From Enchytraeus crypticus (taxonomy: Eukaryota; Annelida; Clitellata; Enchytraeida; Enchytraeidae): 64,000 bases of DNA. This document shows, piece by piece, positions 11,366 through 21,698 of the stretch (within the stretch, counting starts at the first letter, position 1; the number at the start of each line of letters is the position of its first letter). The stretch lies in NCBI GenBank assembly GCA_905160935.1, contig CAJHZI010000741.1:2289001-2353000 (forward strand), read 5' to 3'. The position numbers and the translations under genes are program-made. The notes beneath the pieces were generated by a model. It saw nothing but the letters and a program-made list of their open reading frames with translations, made no database searches and was not told the origin of the DNA.

Positions 11366-11762
11366 ATCACTTGAAATTCTGAAGCTAGAGATCGCTAGGT
11401 CAGTACTTGCTAATGCCAGACACTTAATGCGGCCAGTAATAATCACTTTACTTCTCCATTGCAAATCAATTGTGAAATTAGTTAAAATTTAACGTCCGAT
11501 TCAAAATACGTTTCTGACGATGCCTTTGGGTAAAGAACTAGACGTTAACTCGTAGGCCATTTGATTGATTTACAGATTAACGTACTATATTATATACATG
11601 TATACGTATACATGTACATGTACACGCAACAGTGTGTCCATACAAACGGGCGTACTGTTAACGATAGCGCAGACTTCACTGAGATAACTATATTCTGAGA
11701 ATAACCTAACGCCACATTAGTAATTATAATTATTGTCAGTTAACTAATTGTTATAATTATAT

Positions 11763-11872
11763 TATAAAAGCTGGTAAAGCGATGTCAGTGACGGGCGAGC
11801 CCAGGATTTGAACCCCATATACTGATCCGCGGTCGAGTGTCATACCGACTTGGAGTGGCGAAGTCAGTAATG
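11763..11872 (-). mobile_element. SINE-A (tRNA-derived) copy, internally deleted
   Basis: In reverse orientation it has an A-box-like TGGCGAAGTC and a B-box-like GGTTCAAATCC. Part of the 3' block is missing compared with the copy at 53741. Confidence 0.75.
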
Positions 11873-13500
11873 CTACTAATACTAAGATATATGCTACTAA
11901 TTATATGACTCGTCTCCGTTCAGGTGCTCTACTGTGACATCTGGCGAATACAGTTGTGGATAAAGGCTCTTGTTATTTGAGGTCTATTTTAATGTAGATG
12001 ATTTGTGTTGAATTGTGAGACCCCTGATCTGTGGTTGTATATGTGTGGCTGTGTTTTGAATTGTGGGAATGTATGCATTAAGATGTGAACTTGTGCTTGT
12101 GTAATGCAGTGTAGGTATGTCTACAGACTCCTAATTTTTATTCAGTCTTGGTCCACACTGAAGAGAGTCACGTGACAATATTGTATCAATTGATTCTTAT
12201 TTTGTAAATAATAGCTTTGTAAATAATGTTCTTACTATGTAAATAATAATAACTCGTCATTTAGTGAGAAAGCTATTTCAATTTTGACTTGAGTATATAG
12301 TTGCCATATCATATTCTGGTAAAATATTCTTTGAAATCCGATATTGTAGCAGTGGTCGGTAAACTGTATGATAAACAATTCAAAGGTCGCTATTACAGCA
12401 TCGACTAATTAGGGGGAATTTTACGGCTCTTCCATATAAGTTACCAAATACTAGTTATGGAAGGAGTCCTTATTGTCTTGGTAACTTAATATTCGCTTTT
12501 TGCATTTTATGAATATTCATTTCAAGCGCGCCTAATTTTATATACAACTTCCCTCACTCCTCGGTCAAGTAGCAGCTTATACTGAGAACATTGAAGTCCT
12601 CGGTATTATAAAAGGCGATAGAGGCTTAACCGGGGGAATTTGAGATAAGTCAGCCGATAAATGGGAGGATTATATCAGGTCCAAATGTGTGTATAAAATC
12701 CAAAAGTGAATATCCCTTCGATAAACCTGTTGGTCCATCTATTGAGATGCCGTGAAACTGGCCATAAGTGTTCATTAAACTTGGTCCTACTGGGATGAGA
12801 TCGTTTGATTGAGTGAATTCAGATTTATTTGCAGATGGAGAGTGGAATAGTGGTTGATAGGCCGGTATGGAAGAAGGATTCTATCATTCAAATCCAAAAT
12901 TACTCCCTATATCGAAATGTTGATTATGGTTCTGAAACTCTAAGCTAGTATGTTCTCCAGTGTTTTCCCTTAAGCTAGTGCTTTGCCGTAGTATTATTGA
13001 TGGGATCATTTGGAGAAGGAAGAATCGATTTTGTGTAGAAATTTGTGTCTTAGTACTACAGTTCTAACAGATCATCAGATAAATAATAGCAGGTAGCTCT
13101 TCTAACGTAATGTGGTAACTAAACACACGGCTATTATATAAATACTGTTTATTATGCAAAAGAGAGAGTTAGATAGAATTTATAGATAATTATATTAATA
13201 AACTTTCATTAAACTTGAATTTTTGATATTTCAAAATATAACGATAAAACTGCAATCAGGATTTGTATAAACAGGATTGTGAACTTTTGACTTCAGAAGG
13301 TGCCGAAATTAAAGTTAAATTTTACTTTAATCTTTACGTTAATCCTGTACTTATCACTGTGACTTCATTCTTCTTATCTTCATCTTATCACAGCGGCTTG
13401 TGAAATGTTTATGGTTATTTATGTTTGAAGAGATCAATCAACTGTATTTCGATCTACTATCATGCATCAGCTGAAAACAGTCTCATACTTGATATACATG
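11873..13500. other. Intergenic, unannotated
   Basis: Between the carrier and delta-tubulin genes. No exon, repeat family or RNA gene recognised. Confidence 0.5.
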
Positions 13501-13504
13501 TATA

Positions 13505-13625
13505 ATCATTATCATCTTTCGTTGAATCCCAGTTTAACTAGGATCGGGATTAGAAAATTTTGTAGCAATATATGGAGCCTAAGCGATCATCAACCGCATG
13601 CCCTTTCTGACTTGGATCTGTTGTG
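13505..13625 (+). repeat. Rep-C copy, partial
   Basis: Shares GAATCCCAGTTTAACTAGGA, TTTTGTAGCAAT and GCCCTTTCTGAC with the long copy at 60510-60800. Directly followed by a Rep-D block. Confidence 0.7.
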
Positions 13626-13797
13626 ATTTGTGTGTGGTGACGTCCCTGACATCATCCTTGGTTGAGGAAACATACGTTAAACCTTTAGTATTATTGTGAT
13701 ATCATTGTATTATTATAATTATAATTATTATTATTATTATTATTAATACTATTATTATTTTTTTTACCCCGATTTAAAGAACCTGGAGTTTGATAAA

Positions 13798-13833
<36 letters not shown>

Positions 13834-13840
13834 CATTAGC
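13626..13840 (+). repeat. Rep-D tail plus (ATT)n microsatellite
   Basis: GTCCCTGACATCATCCTTG, then CGTTAAACC, followed by long (TTA/ATT) runs to about 13835. The Asn-rich minus-strand frame here is a repeat artefact. Confidence 0.8.
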
Positions 13841-13904
13841 AAGACACTCACTGACTGCTAGTCTGTCTACGGTCTGTAAAATCTGTATACACAGTAGACA
13901 ATTC

Positions 13905-14020
13905 TGTAGTTGTTGGCAAGTTGTACTACCGTGGATCAGCATATGCAGGGTTCAAATCTTGTACTTCACTGACATGCTATCGAACTGGATTCTGATGTAA
14001 AACATGGCTTTAGCTTTTTA
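13905..14020 (+). mobile_element. SINE-A copy, diverged
   Basis: Shows the order GGATCAGCATATGCAGGGTT, CACTGACATGCTATCGA, then a decayed tail. Clearly related to SINE-A but old. Confidence 0.6.
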
Positions 14021-14235
14021 TGTACCACATGTAAATTAAGTTATATTTGTTTATAGTCATATTATGCCTTGTCTAGGCTAATTTTAATATTAGTTTTAAT
14101 TTAGTTGAATTATCTAAGAGAGGCTTAGAACGTTTAAATTTTACTAATTGTGTTATAGTACATTACTTCATTTATTTAGCCTGATTTCAGACCGTATTGT
14201 GTGTTTGGTAGTTTAATGCTTGTGCTGCAACTTCA

Positions 14236-14362
14236 TCGTAAAAAGCTAAAGCCAAGGTTAACGCCAGTTTCCTCACTTGAAAGCGATGTCAGTGACGGGC
14301 GAGCCCAGGATTTGAAACCCGCACATACTGATCGATCCACGGTCGAGTATCTTACCGACTGT
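14236..14362 (-). mobile_element. SINE-A copy
   Basis: Reverse-oriented full body: tail AGCTTT side at 14236, GTCAGTGACGGGCGAGCCC block, box-B region and TACCGAC head. Confidence 0.8.
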
Positions 14363-15149
14363 CTTATAGTTAATCTACTGTTGTATTCCCCAGGCCTATG
14401 CGATTAAACCTCAGATTAACGCAGTCCTGAGGCTGAGCTCATTAAATTTATCTCTGTACTTTTGTTCAGCTTACTGGCAAATATTAGTAGATTATATACC
14501 AGCCACACTAATTTCATGTCTCGTGGGTTTCAGGAAATTTTTGTTATGCTTAATTTTGTTGAATATACGATGGTAGATATACAATAATTATATTGTTGAA
14601 TACTTACCATATCTTGATGGTATCGTAAGTCGAGGAAATGGCGTTAAATTGCTTCTCTTGAGCATAGATCGATGTTATGATGTTAAATGATTGACTGCTC
14701 AGTGGTTTAGCATTGATGTATTAGTTCTGATATAATTCTGTGTTACATTGAAAGGAAGATTATTTTTCTCTGAAATCAAGAAATTGATTGATTAACTGTT
14801 TGACTGATTTATTGATCGTTAGATCAATGGCTTGATATATTTGTGATATGAGCTTTCAGCTATTGATTTCATAATTTTCTATTTCATTATATTTCGTACA
14901 ACTGAAATGAAATAATTTTGATCACTGAACTTACTATCTTACACGTTGATAAAATATGCAAAGAACTGTTTTAACTCGACTTAAAAACTGTGGTCTTACA
15001 AGTTATTCTCTTCTGTTTGGAGTATTTCATCACACCAGCATTAATGTAATTCTAGAGCATACTAGTCTTAGACTAGAATACATTGAAATAATGTCTATAC
15101 TTTAGTGACGAAATTGTCTAATTAACATTTGTCGTATATTACATTTCGT

Positions 15150-15350
15150 ATGGCCGAGTTGGTTGCTCGGTTGTCTTGTAAGCACGAGACCATCATTTCT
15201 AATCCTAGCCGGACTGTCCCCAACAGTACTCCTTGTGATATGAAACACACGTTAAACTTAGTCTTATAGCTACTGGCTGATCCAGTGCCATGATTGGTAA
15301 GGTTTCACACTACGGATCAGTAGGTGCAGGGTTCAAATCCCACTTTCGAA
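15150..15350 (+). mobile_element. Two tRNA-derived SINE remnants
   Basis: 15152-15265 reads like a tRNA head (GGCCGAGTTGG A box, then CTAATCCTAGCC) followed by a Rep-D-like CCCCAACAG and ACGTTAAAC. 15282-15347 is a SINE-A head (GGATCAGTAGGTGCAGGGTT, CAAATCCCAC). Neither folds as a complete tRNA, so they are called as SINEs and not as tRNA genes. Confidence 0.55.
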
Positions 15351-15549
15351 CCTATTTATAACACAATAATACAATTAGAGTGCTATTGATGTCCACAACA
15401 ATACTGAACATTGTAGAACCAAATCCAAACCGATCAGTAATAATGTGATTCTAAGATCGATGATGATTCAGTATTGCATTAGTCGTCTGTGACATACATA
15501 TGCACCATTGGAGAATCATTTCCCACGTTTTCAGTACCATGATATTATT

Positions 15550-18500
15550 TTACTTTACAGCCTGTTTATATTCATAGATAATACCATCTACACAGTCAAA
15601 AGCTTCCTCAAAGTAATCTTTGCTACAGCCATACCTCTCGTACCAATGTAAAAACGCTCCCGCAGAGTACATAGCTCTTGCTTTGCCGGTAATATCCTTC
15701 AGTTTATCCACGACACCGCTATTATTAGACACGAGAGTTAACCAGGAACTGGAAACTCCTGAAGACCCTTTCCTAGATGAATTTCCTGCAGTCACTGACT
15801 TGGATTTTATACTTTGAGCTGGCTGATACGTCCTCACAATTCCAGAATAATCGTCTGTTGACTTCTGAAAGTTACAGTAATTAGTTTCTGTGTTATTAGT
15901 ACCACAATAATCGCTTCTAATTTTACCTCTACATGTATTGTCAGTTCTACTACTGCTAGAAGGCAGTGTACCGGCCTTACCCGGGTGGCGGCTACTAGGA
16001 CTATTTATTGCGTTACTACTTTTATTAACTTGACTAGTTGAGTGGTCACTAGCAGAACCGTGAGAACTAGTACCAGTAACTACACTACCGCCTACATTGA
16101 TAGGCCTTCTGTGAGTAGGAACTTTTGTGCTTTCAACCAACGCGACTCCATCAGCTATGTCACAGTCACTGTTAGCAATCCCCTTTCGTCGTTTATCGTT
16201 TTCAATGTTAGAATTAACACCAACACTACCATTCTGCTTCAAATCAGTCTTGCTATAATTTTTGACAATACGATTATCGCAGCTCTTTCTACCCTGACCT
16301 TCTTTACTTCTACTCCTATCTTCTTCGTTTGACGTCCAAAACTCACAAGGATATGGGTTCCATGAAACCGATCTCTCTATTATTTCCTTTTCCATTTTCT
16401 TTACTGGTCCGAATACGGCTTCGTCCGCAGTTTTAACACCTCGCAGTATGGCTAATGCAGCTAGATAGCGATAGTTTGATTGCGAGGCTGAATTCTGGAC
16501 AGAATCATCCGATAAATCTCTTCTTAGAGAGATTCTAGAATCATAGTGATCACTAGCGAGACTAGAGACTAGCCTCTTCCACGTCAGACTAGCTTCTGCA
16601 CTGCTACCAGCACCGCTAAAAACACTCTTAGCGCTGCCAATATGATGAAACCCCTTGACGCTATCGACACTGAGATATTTTAAATTAGGCGCAGGGCAAA
16701 GAACTCTAACAAGATCCCACGGTTCTGATCCTATGCCGCTGTATCTTGTAGTGCTCGACGATGATGATGCAAACGATGATGTTGGATTAGATTGAAGGGG
16801 TAGAAAAGCTCCAAGCAGGCAGGAAGCTAGGTAGCTGTTCATTTCTGACAGGCTTACCGAGCCGTTTGATTTCCCTGTAACTCTGTAATAGGAAAAGGCA
16901 TATTTAATATGAATCTCATTATTTTCTCAAAAGGTACTGAAACACCTTATATTAATATAAAATTTCTTTCTCAAATTATTACACAGATGAAATATAAAAT
17001 CGATATCAAAACATAATGCTTGCGAATCTAATAGAAATAAAATATCGCTTTGTATATATTACCAAGTTAACAACATTGATTAAATTTAACAAAATCTAGT
17101 TATCAACTAAAAACTTAATACCAAAAATAAATTTAGATGAGGAGGTTTAATTCTAGAGAGAATAACGTTTTATACAACACTTATTTAAGTTGCTCAATCA
17201 TTAAGTATTAAGTAGGCTACTCCATAGAGCAAACCAATTAACTGCCAATCGGCTGGAGCTAGTGGCGAAGTCGGTAAGATACACGACCGCGGATCAGTAT
17301 GTGCGGGGTTCAAATCCTGGGCTCGCCCGTCACTGACATGCTTTCGAGTGAGGATACTGACGTTAACCTTAGCTTTATCAGCTTTTTTCTTTTTAACAAT
17401 ATCTGACATTTACAAAATAACAATAAGGGTTTAATGTTGGACAATCGACAGTTCATCCAAAGTTGATGTCAGGAAAGTAAAAGACATCAATAGCTATATA
17501 CCGCTGTCTGCGCTGTAGCTTGCTAAGGGCCGCATCATTGTCGAGCAGAAGCACAGCATCGGAGCACTGGTGGAGCCTCGTGAGACAGAGGAGGGAGTTA
17601 TAGTGTTGGAGGGGGGTCTCCCCGGTGATGAAGGGCAGGGTGGGGCAGGACAGAATGAACGAGTGGGGGTAGTCGTCCCTTATCCGCTCAGTGAGGCAAG
17701 AGCCTAGCCCAGATCCTGTGCCTCCCGCTAGGCTGTGCAATGTAATAACACCCTGTCAACATAGATATCAATCAGCATTTTTACTTATTCTTAATTATTT
17801 ATTTAACCTCCGTGTTGTGCTCGGGTGTGGTTGGACCACTGCAGAATAGGGCAACTGCAAACAATCTGCCGCGTGTATGTAATAGGAGACTAAAGCAGGA
17901 GCTGAGGATGGCAAGAGGGGATCCAGCTCACCATGAAATATTGAAATATTTTCCCCCAGGATTAAATGGTAATTAATCCATCTAACTGAGGAAAGGGGAA
18001 GGCAACGTGAAAGCACCTCAGAAGCCATACTTTTCCCAAGCTATAGGCTACATAAGGTATGGATAAGGCATAGACTTTGTGAAGGGATTAACTTGTTGAT
18101 CTAAGGAGTGCTCTTATGGAGCGAGAAAGCAGACTCTGAGAATGAATGTGTACCTCGAACCTGCCACTTGGCAGTGCACTGAAGAGAAGAGAGAACTTTG
18201 TATTGTTTTCAACATAATTCTAATTACCTGGAAAGTATCGCACCTCTCCACCTCTCTCCTCAAAGCCTCCATGGCTCTCTCCCCCACCCCCACCCCAGGC
18301 TCCCACACTGCCCTCCCCCTACCCACGTCATACCCCACCTCGTCACCGTAGTAACCTAGAGCCCAGTTTGAACCCCTACCCTTACGAGACACAATGCAAT
18401 TTTCCCTGCTGTACCAATCTCTGTGATCCCGTACCTTACCTGAATTCAAATTTCGCTTTTCTGCAATAGCCCTTCCAGGCACATTTACAGAATCACCAGA

Positions 18501-18926
18501 TGACTTGGTGCTGTTGGTCGAATCCTTCAGACTTTCTCTGGAATCTAGCGATAGGTACTTTAAACTGGCAGCACATTTATCGTGCCCTTCTTTGTGGCGT
18601 TTCAATTGGTCGTCTTTATTTAAATCATCCAATAAGCTGCTGGATTGTTCGTCTTTCATGAAAGAGTTACTGCTTAAAGTTTCACTTGTTTTCGTAGGAC
18701 GAACCGGATTGAGTCGACTAAGAACCTTGAGTTCAGTGTCGATATTGACAGATCTATAGCAGCCATTGCTACGTCTCCACACGTTGTCCAGTAGGAAGTT
18801 TTGAGGAAGATCAGTGTGTCCCGAAGATCGGTGGAGGTGCATAGACTCACCAAAGATACCGCGCCAAAATTCATCGCCTATCTGGTTACCACACTGACCT
18901 ACTTGTAGAAACACGGATGATGACAT
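15550..18926 (-). CDS. TUBD1: Delta-tubulin with Ser-rich insertions
   Basis: Delta-tubulin supports triplet microtubules in centrioles and basal bodies. Three exons join in frame: 18228-18926, 17502-17752, 15550-16882, giving 760 residues; human is about 450. Visible GTPase elements are GQCGNQIG (10-17), GRGSNWALGY (183-192) and the loop AGGTGSGLG (242-250), followed by QHYNSLLCLTRLHQCSDAVL. The C-terminal helix region FLHWYERYGCSKDYFEEAFD is recognisable. Two insertions break the fold: about residues 72-170, charged and Ser-rich, and about 503-695, Ser/Asn/Thr-rich. Both lie inside exons. The start is the ATG before SSSVFLQVGQCG. Exon 2 ends at CG|GTATAT, before a SINE-A copy in intron 2; reading on past this donor gives a stop. 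The identity is clear; the exact exon 2-3 junction is inferred from phase and homology. Confidence 0.92.
17251..17392 (+). mobile_element. SINE-A copy in TUBD1 intron 2
   Basis: Near full-length: head GGCTGGAGCTAGTGGCGAAG, box B GGTTCAAATCC, block GCTCGCCCGTCACTGACAT, tail GACGTTAACCTTAGCTTT. Opposite in orientation to the host gene. Confidence 0.85.
17803..18192 (+). mobile_element. Rep-F non-coding element with LINE-like hairpin tail, TUBD1 intron 1
   Basis: Shares a body of about 280 bp with the reverse copy at 48105-48380 (TAGGCTACATAAGGTATGGA, AGGAGTGCTCTTAT). It ends in a small hairpin, CTGCCACTTGGCAG, then TGCACTGA and GA-rich bases. That ending matches the LINE at 41850-41874 (CTGCCAGTAGGCAGTGCACT). 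It lies between exons 1 and 2, immediately downstream of the exon 1 donor. Confidence 0.75.
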
Positions 18927-20690
18927 AGTCACCTCAATTTCCACTTTAACCACTGTATAAGTAAGAAAGTGTGTAAGTAAAATTGTGAATCCCGGAGCAG
19001 TGGCACAACCAACCTTGGCAGGGAGAGACTTAAGCCCCCCCCTACAGTCCAAATTAGGTCATTTTGCATTTCGTCCAGATTCTTTGAGTTTTTTCAGAGG
19101 TGAAAAATTAACCTACTTTTTCCCAAAACAAATGCAGGGTTTTAGGTATCTTAGGTTTTTACCCTGACATTAGTTTGGGTATATTTAAGATAAGGGGATA
19201 TATTCACTCATGAGCCGAGTGCAGTAGTGAAATAATTTTGAGTCCCCCAGCATTTTTTCTGGTTGCATCACATGTCCAGAGAAGGCGGAAAAATATGCAA
19301 AAGTAAGCAAAAAATATGTACATTGTCCAAAATAATTTGGCCCTCCCTTAAAACCTCGCTGGATCTGCCACTGATTATAAGTACATATATATTATTTATT
19401 ATTTAACACTTAAAATGTTATATCTACCAAAGCATAACGACACTAGGTCAGAAAGCACAACTGCTTGTTTGAGAAAAGAAACAAAACAGCTTTGTTTAAA
19501 GTTTAATTTATTCTCTACTAATACCAAGAGATCCATTGTTCCTCACAACTACTTGGCTGCCCAGTTGCCTTATGCAAAGACTGAGTTAATACTCTACAAG
19601 GTATACAGATTAACAATGACTACAATGAATTATGCCACTACTGCTGATGGGGCAGCACGTATACAATGCAAATTTTCTGATGGCATTAACTTCTTTTAGT
19701 CCTCAAGGGGTTTCCCAAATGACTTTTCATTGATCATCACCCCTCAACATGAATTCATTCTATTACACATTCGTATATTTAAACAACCGCACAATCCTAC
19801 GGATAAAAATTGATTCTAAAATGTGAAATTTATACATTAACATCTACATTTCTCATTTTTTACATGAACTGTTGGATGAAGAAACAATACCGAATGAAAT
19901 AAAACAGTTTATAGGATGTAATAATGATGTTGTCATTAATGACTGCAGCACTCTACTTGTTGTCAGGGTTTGTTAAATGATTTAACAATCATTTCCAAAT
20001 AAGATTTGTTTACATTTTACTATTTCACCGGCAGATCTTGATTACACTTCTCTTTCTTGTTTCACGCTCATGCTAAGGTGTGCGACCAGAGCTGGAGAAT
20101 CAATGTAAGACTAACGGTATTTTAGAAAGAGAACGAAAAAACAATGATACACATTATTTTTAGTATTATTATATTTAAGATTAACTGTTTGATACAGCAA
20201 TAATAATATGGTTACAATTTTCAGAGCTGCAGCGCTATATATGCATTTCCAACTCTAATGTTTACACTTTTACATTCTTGTTTGTCTTGTAGTTTACTTT
20301 TTGTGTTAGTCTCTTGATTTCATTAATTCAGTCAGTTATATTATTTTAATGTTTACAATTTATTACATTTAATATTGCTATTGTACAAGTGTTCTTTTAG
20401 GCATTAATTTGTCGTTAAGATTTATATTCTACATGATTAAATTTCAGTGTGTAACTCAGATATGGGTGTGGTCATTTTCATCTGAAGTTATGAAACATTA
20501 AAAGAATTTAGTCACCAACAATTTCTACTTGAACGGCTCCAATTTAGAAAGAATGGATAAGTTTAATTTTATATACTTCTACGGCCAAGGGCGTCCATCC
20601 CCTATATAGATATGATACATGGAAGCTTGCTTCCCTCCTCGCCTATTGGCAATGTTTCCACTTTCCCTTATTTTTCTTTCTGTAGATAAA
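18927..20690. other. Spacer between divergent genes, unannotated
   Basis: Upstream of TUBD1 (-) and C1GALT1 (+), where promoters would be expected. An open frame at 19415-19699 (94 codons) has no recognisable domain and no splice context. A Rep-E-like core lies near 19925-19965. Confidence 0.45.
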
Positions 20691-20715
20691 AGCACACGTG
20701 TACATTACTAATGTA

Positions 20716-20717
20716 GG

Positions 20718-20797
<80 letters not shown>

Positions 20798-20880
20798 TGT
20801 ATGTATATAACACATACAGTCAGGAAGCAATTACATACTTGTGTAAGAATATATAATATATGTATATATATATATATACA

Positions 20881-20921
<41 letters not shown>

Positions 20922-20950
20922 TATATATATATATCTATATATATGTCTAT
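20716..20950. repeat. (TA)n and (GTAT)n microsatellites
   Basis: TA run 20716-20770, GTAT run 20771-20808, then TA runs to about 20945. Confidence 0.93.
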
Positions 20951-20954
20951 AACT

Positions 20955-21345
20955 TTATCAATTCTTGGAACCAAATACCTCCTGATATCTGCAGTTCGAG
21001 GTCCCTAGCAGAGTTCACTAAACGTTACAAATATATATTGTTTGATGGTTTGTAAATGACTAAATTTTGGTTTTTTGTGTAAATGTCCAGCTAGAATTGT
21101 TGCTTAGCTAAAGTGTGTATTTAAGTTGATTTTGCATTAAACATGACTTTAATATAGTTGTAGACGGTGGTCAGCTAGATAAGATGTATATCATATTCCC
21201 TGACGGCCGTTGTTCTAGTTTCTTAAGACTGCTTGATACCCTGTGTTTCTGCGAATATTTTATTTTATTTCTTTTAAATGTTTATTTCTATTTGTATTTG
21301 TCAGTGATTTGGTGTTGATGCTGAAATAAACTCTCTCTCTCTCTC
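20955..21345 (+). mobile_element. 3' end of an L2/CR1-type non-LTR retrotransposon
   Basis: The frame at 20955-21053 reads [20 protein letters not shown] followed by [10 protein letters not shown]. That is the typical last segment of L2/CR1 reverse transcriptase ORFs (W-N-x-L/I-P ... SL..F). A 3' UTR of about 280 bases follows and ends in AAATAAACTCTCTCT. Confidence 0.65.
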
Positions 21346-21374
21346 TATATATATATACTGTACGTTATTACTGA

Positions 21375-21452
21375 GAAACGGAAGACAGAGAAGAGTGGAG
21401 GCATTATGTACCATGGACCTGCCAGTAGGCAGTGCACTGAGAGAGAGAGATA
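21375..21452 (+). mobile_element. 3' end of the endonuclease/RT LINE
   Basis: A short 5'-truncated copy encodes the EDREEWRH-like end (GACAGAGAAGAGTGGAGGC). It has the terminal hairpin CTGCCAGTAGGCAG and a GA tail. Confidence 0.85.
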
Positions 21453-21698
21453 CTGTACATTATTTATACTTGTGAATGGGATAAGTTTCTACTAGTATCC
21501 CGACCCTAGTTGAAATGAGATTCAAGGAAAGATGATGATAGTGATGAGGATGATGATATTATACTGTTGATGTATTGTTATAGATCTATTTTCCATTTTT
21601 ATATTTTAATAAATTTTATAAAACTGAAATTTTATCTGTTTATTAGATGTAATATAATATTGATTTCTGAGTCACCTCTCGTCAAAGCAGTCTGTAAT

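Noticed and set aside
17194..17409. Minus frame with SDGRAQDLNPAHTD
   Set aside because: The same peptide appears at 14201-14407 and 63261-63461 because each is a SINE-A copy; not protein-coding.
17453..17501. Extension of TUBD1 exon 2 to the FYFPDINFG end
   Set aside because: It runs into a stop with no usable donor; the GTATAT donor at 17501 restores frame with exon 3, whose VSLSEMN segment takes that place in the alignment.
17795..18028. 77-codon minus frame between TUBD1 exons
   Set aside because: Lies inside a Rep-F repeat also present at 48105-48385.
19415..19699. 94-codon open frame as a gene
   Set aside because: No family resemblance, no splice or promoter context, and chance length for AT-rich DNA with an occasional open frame.
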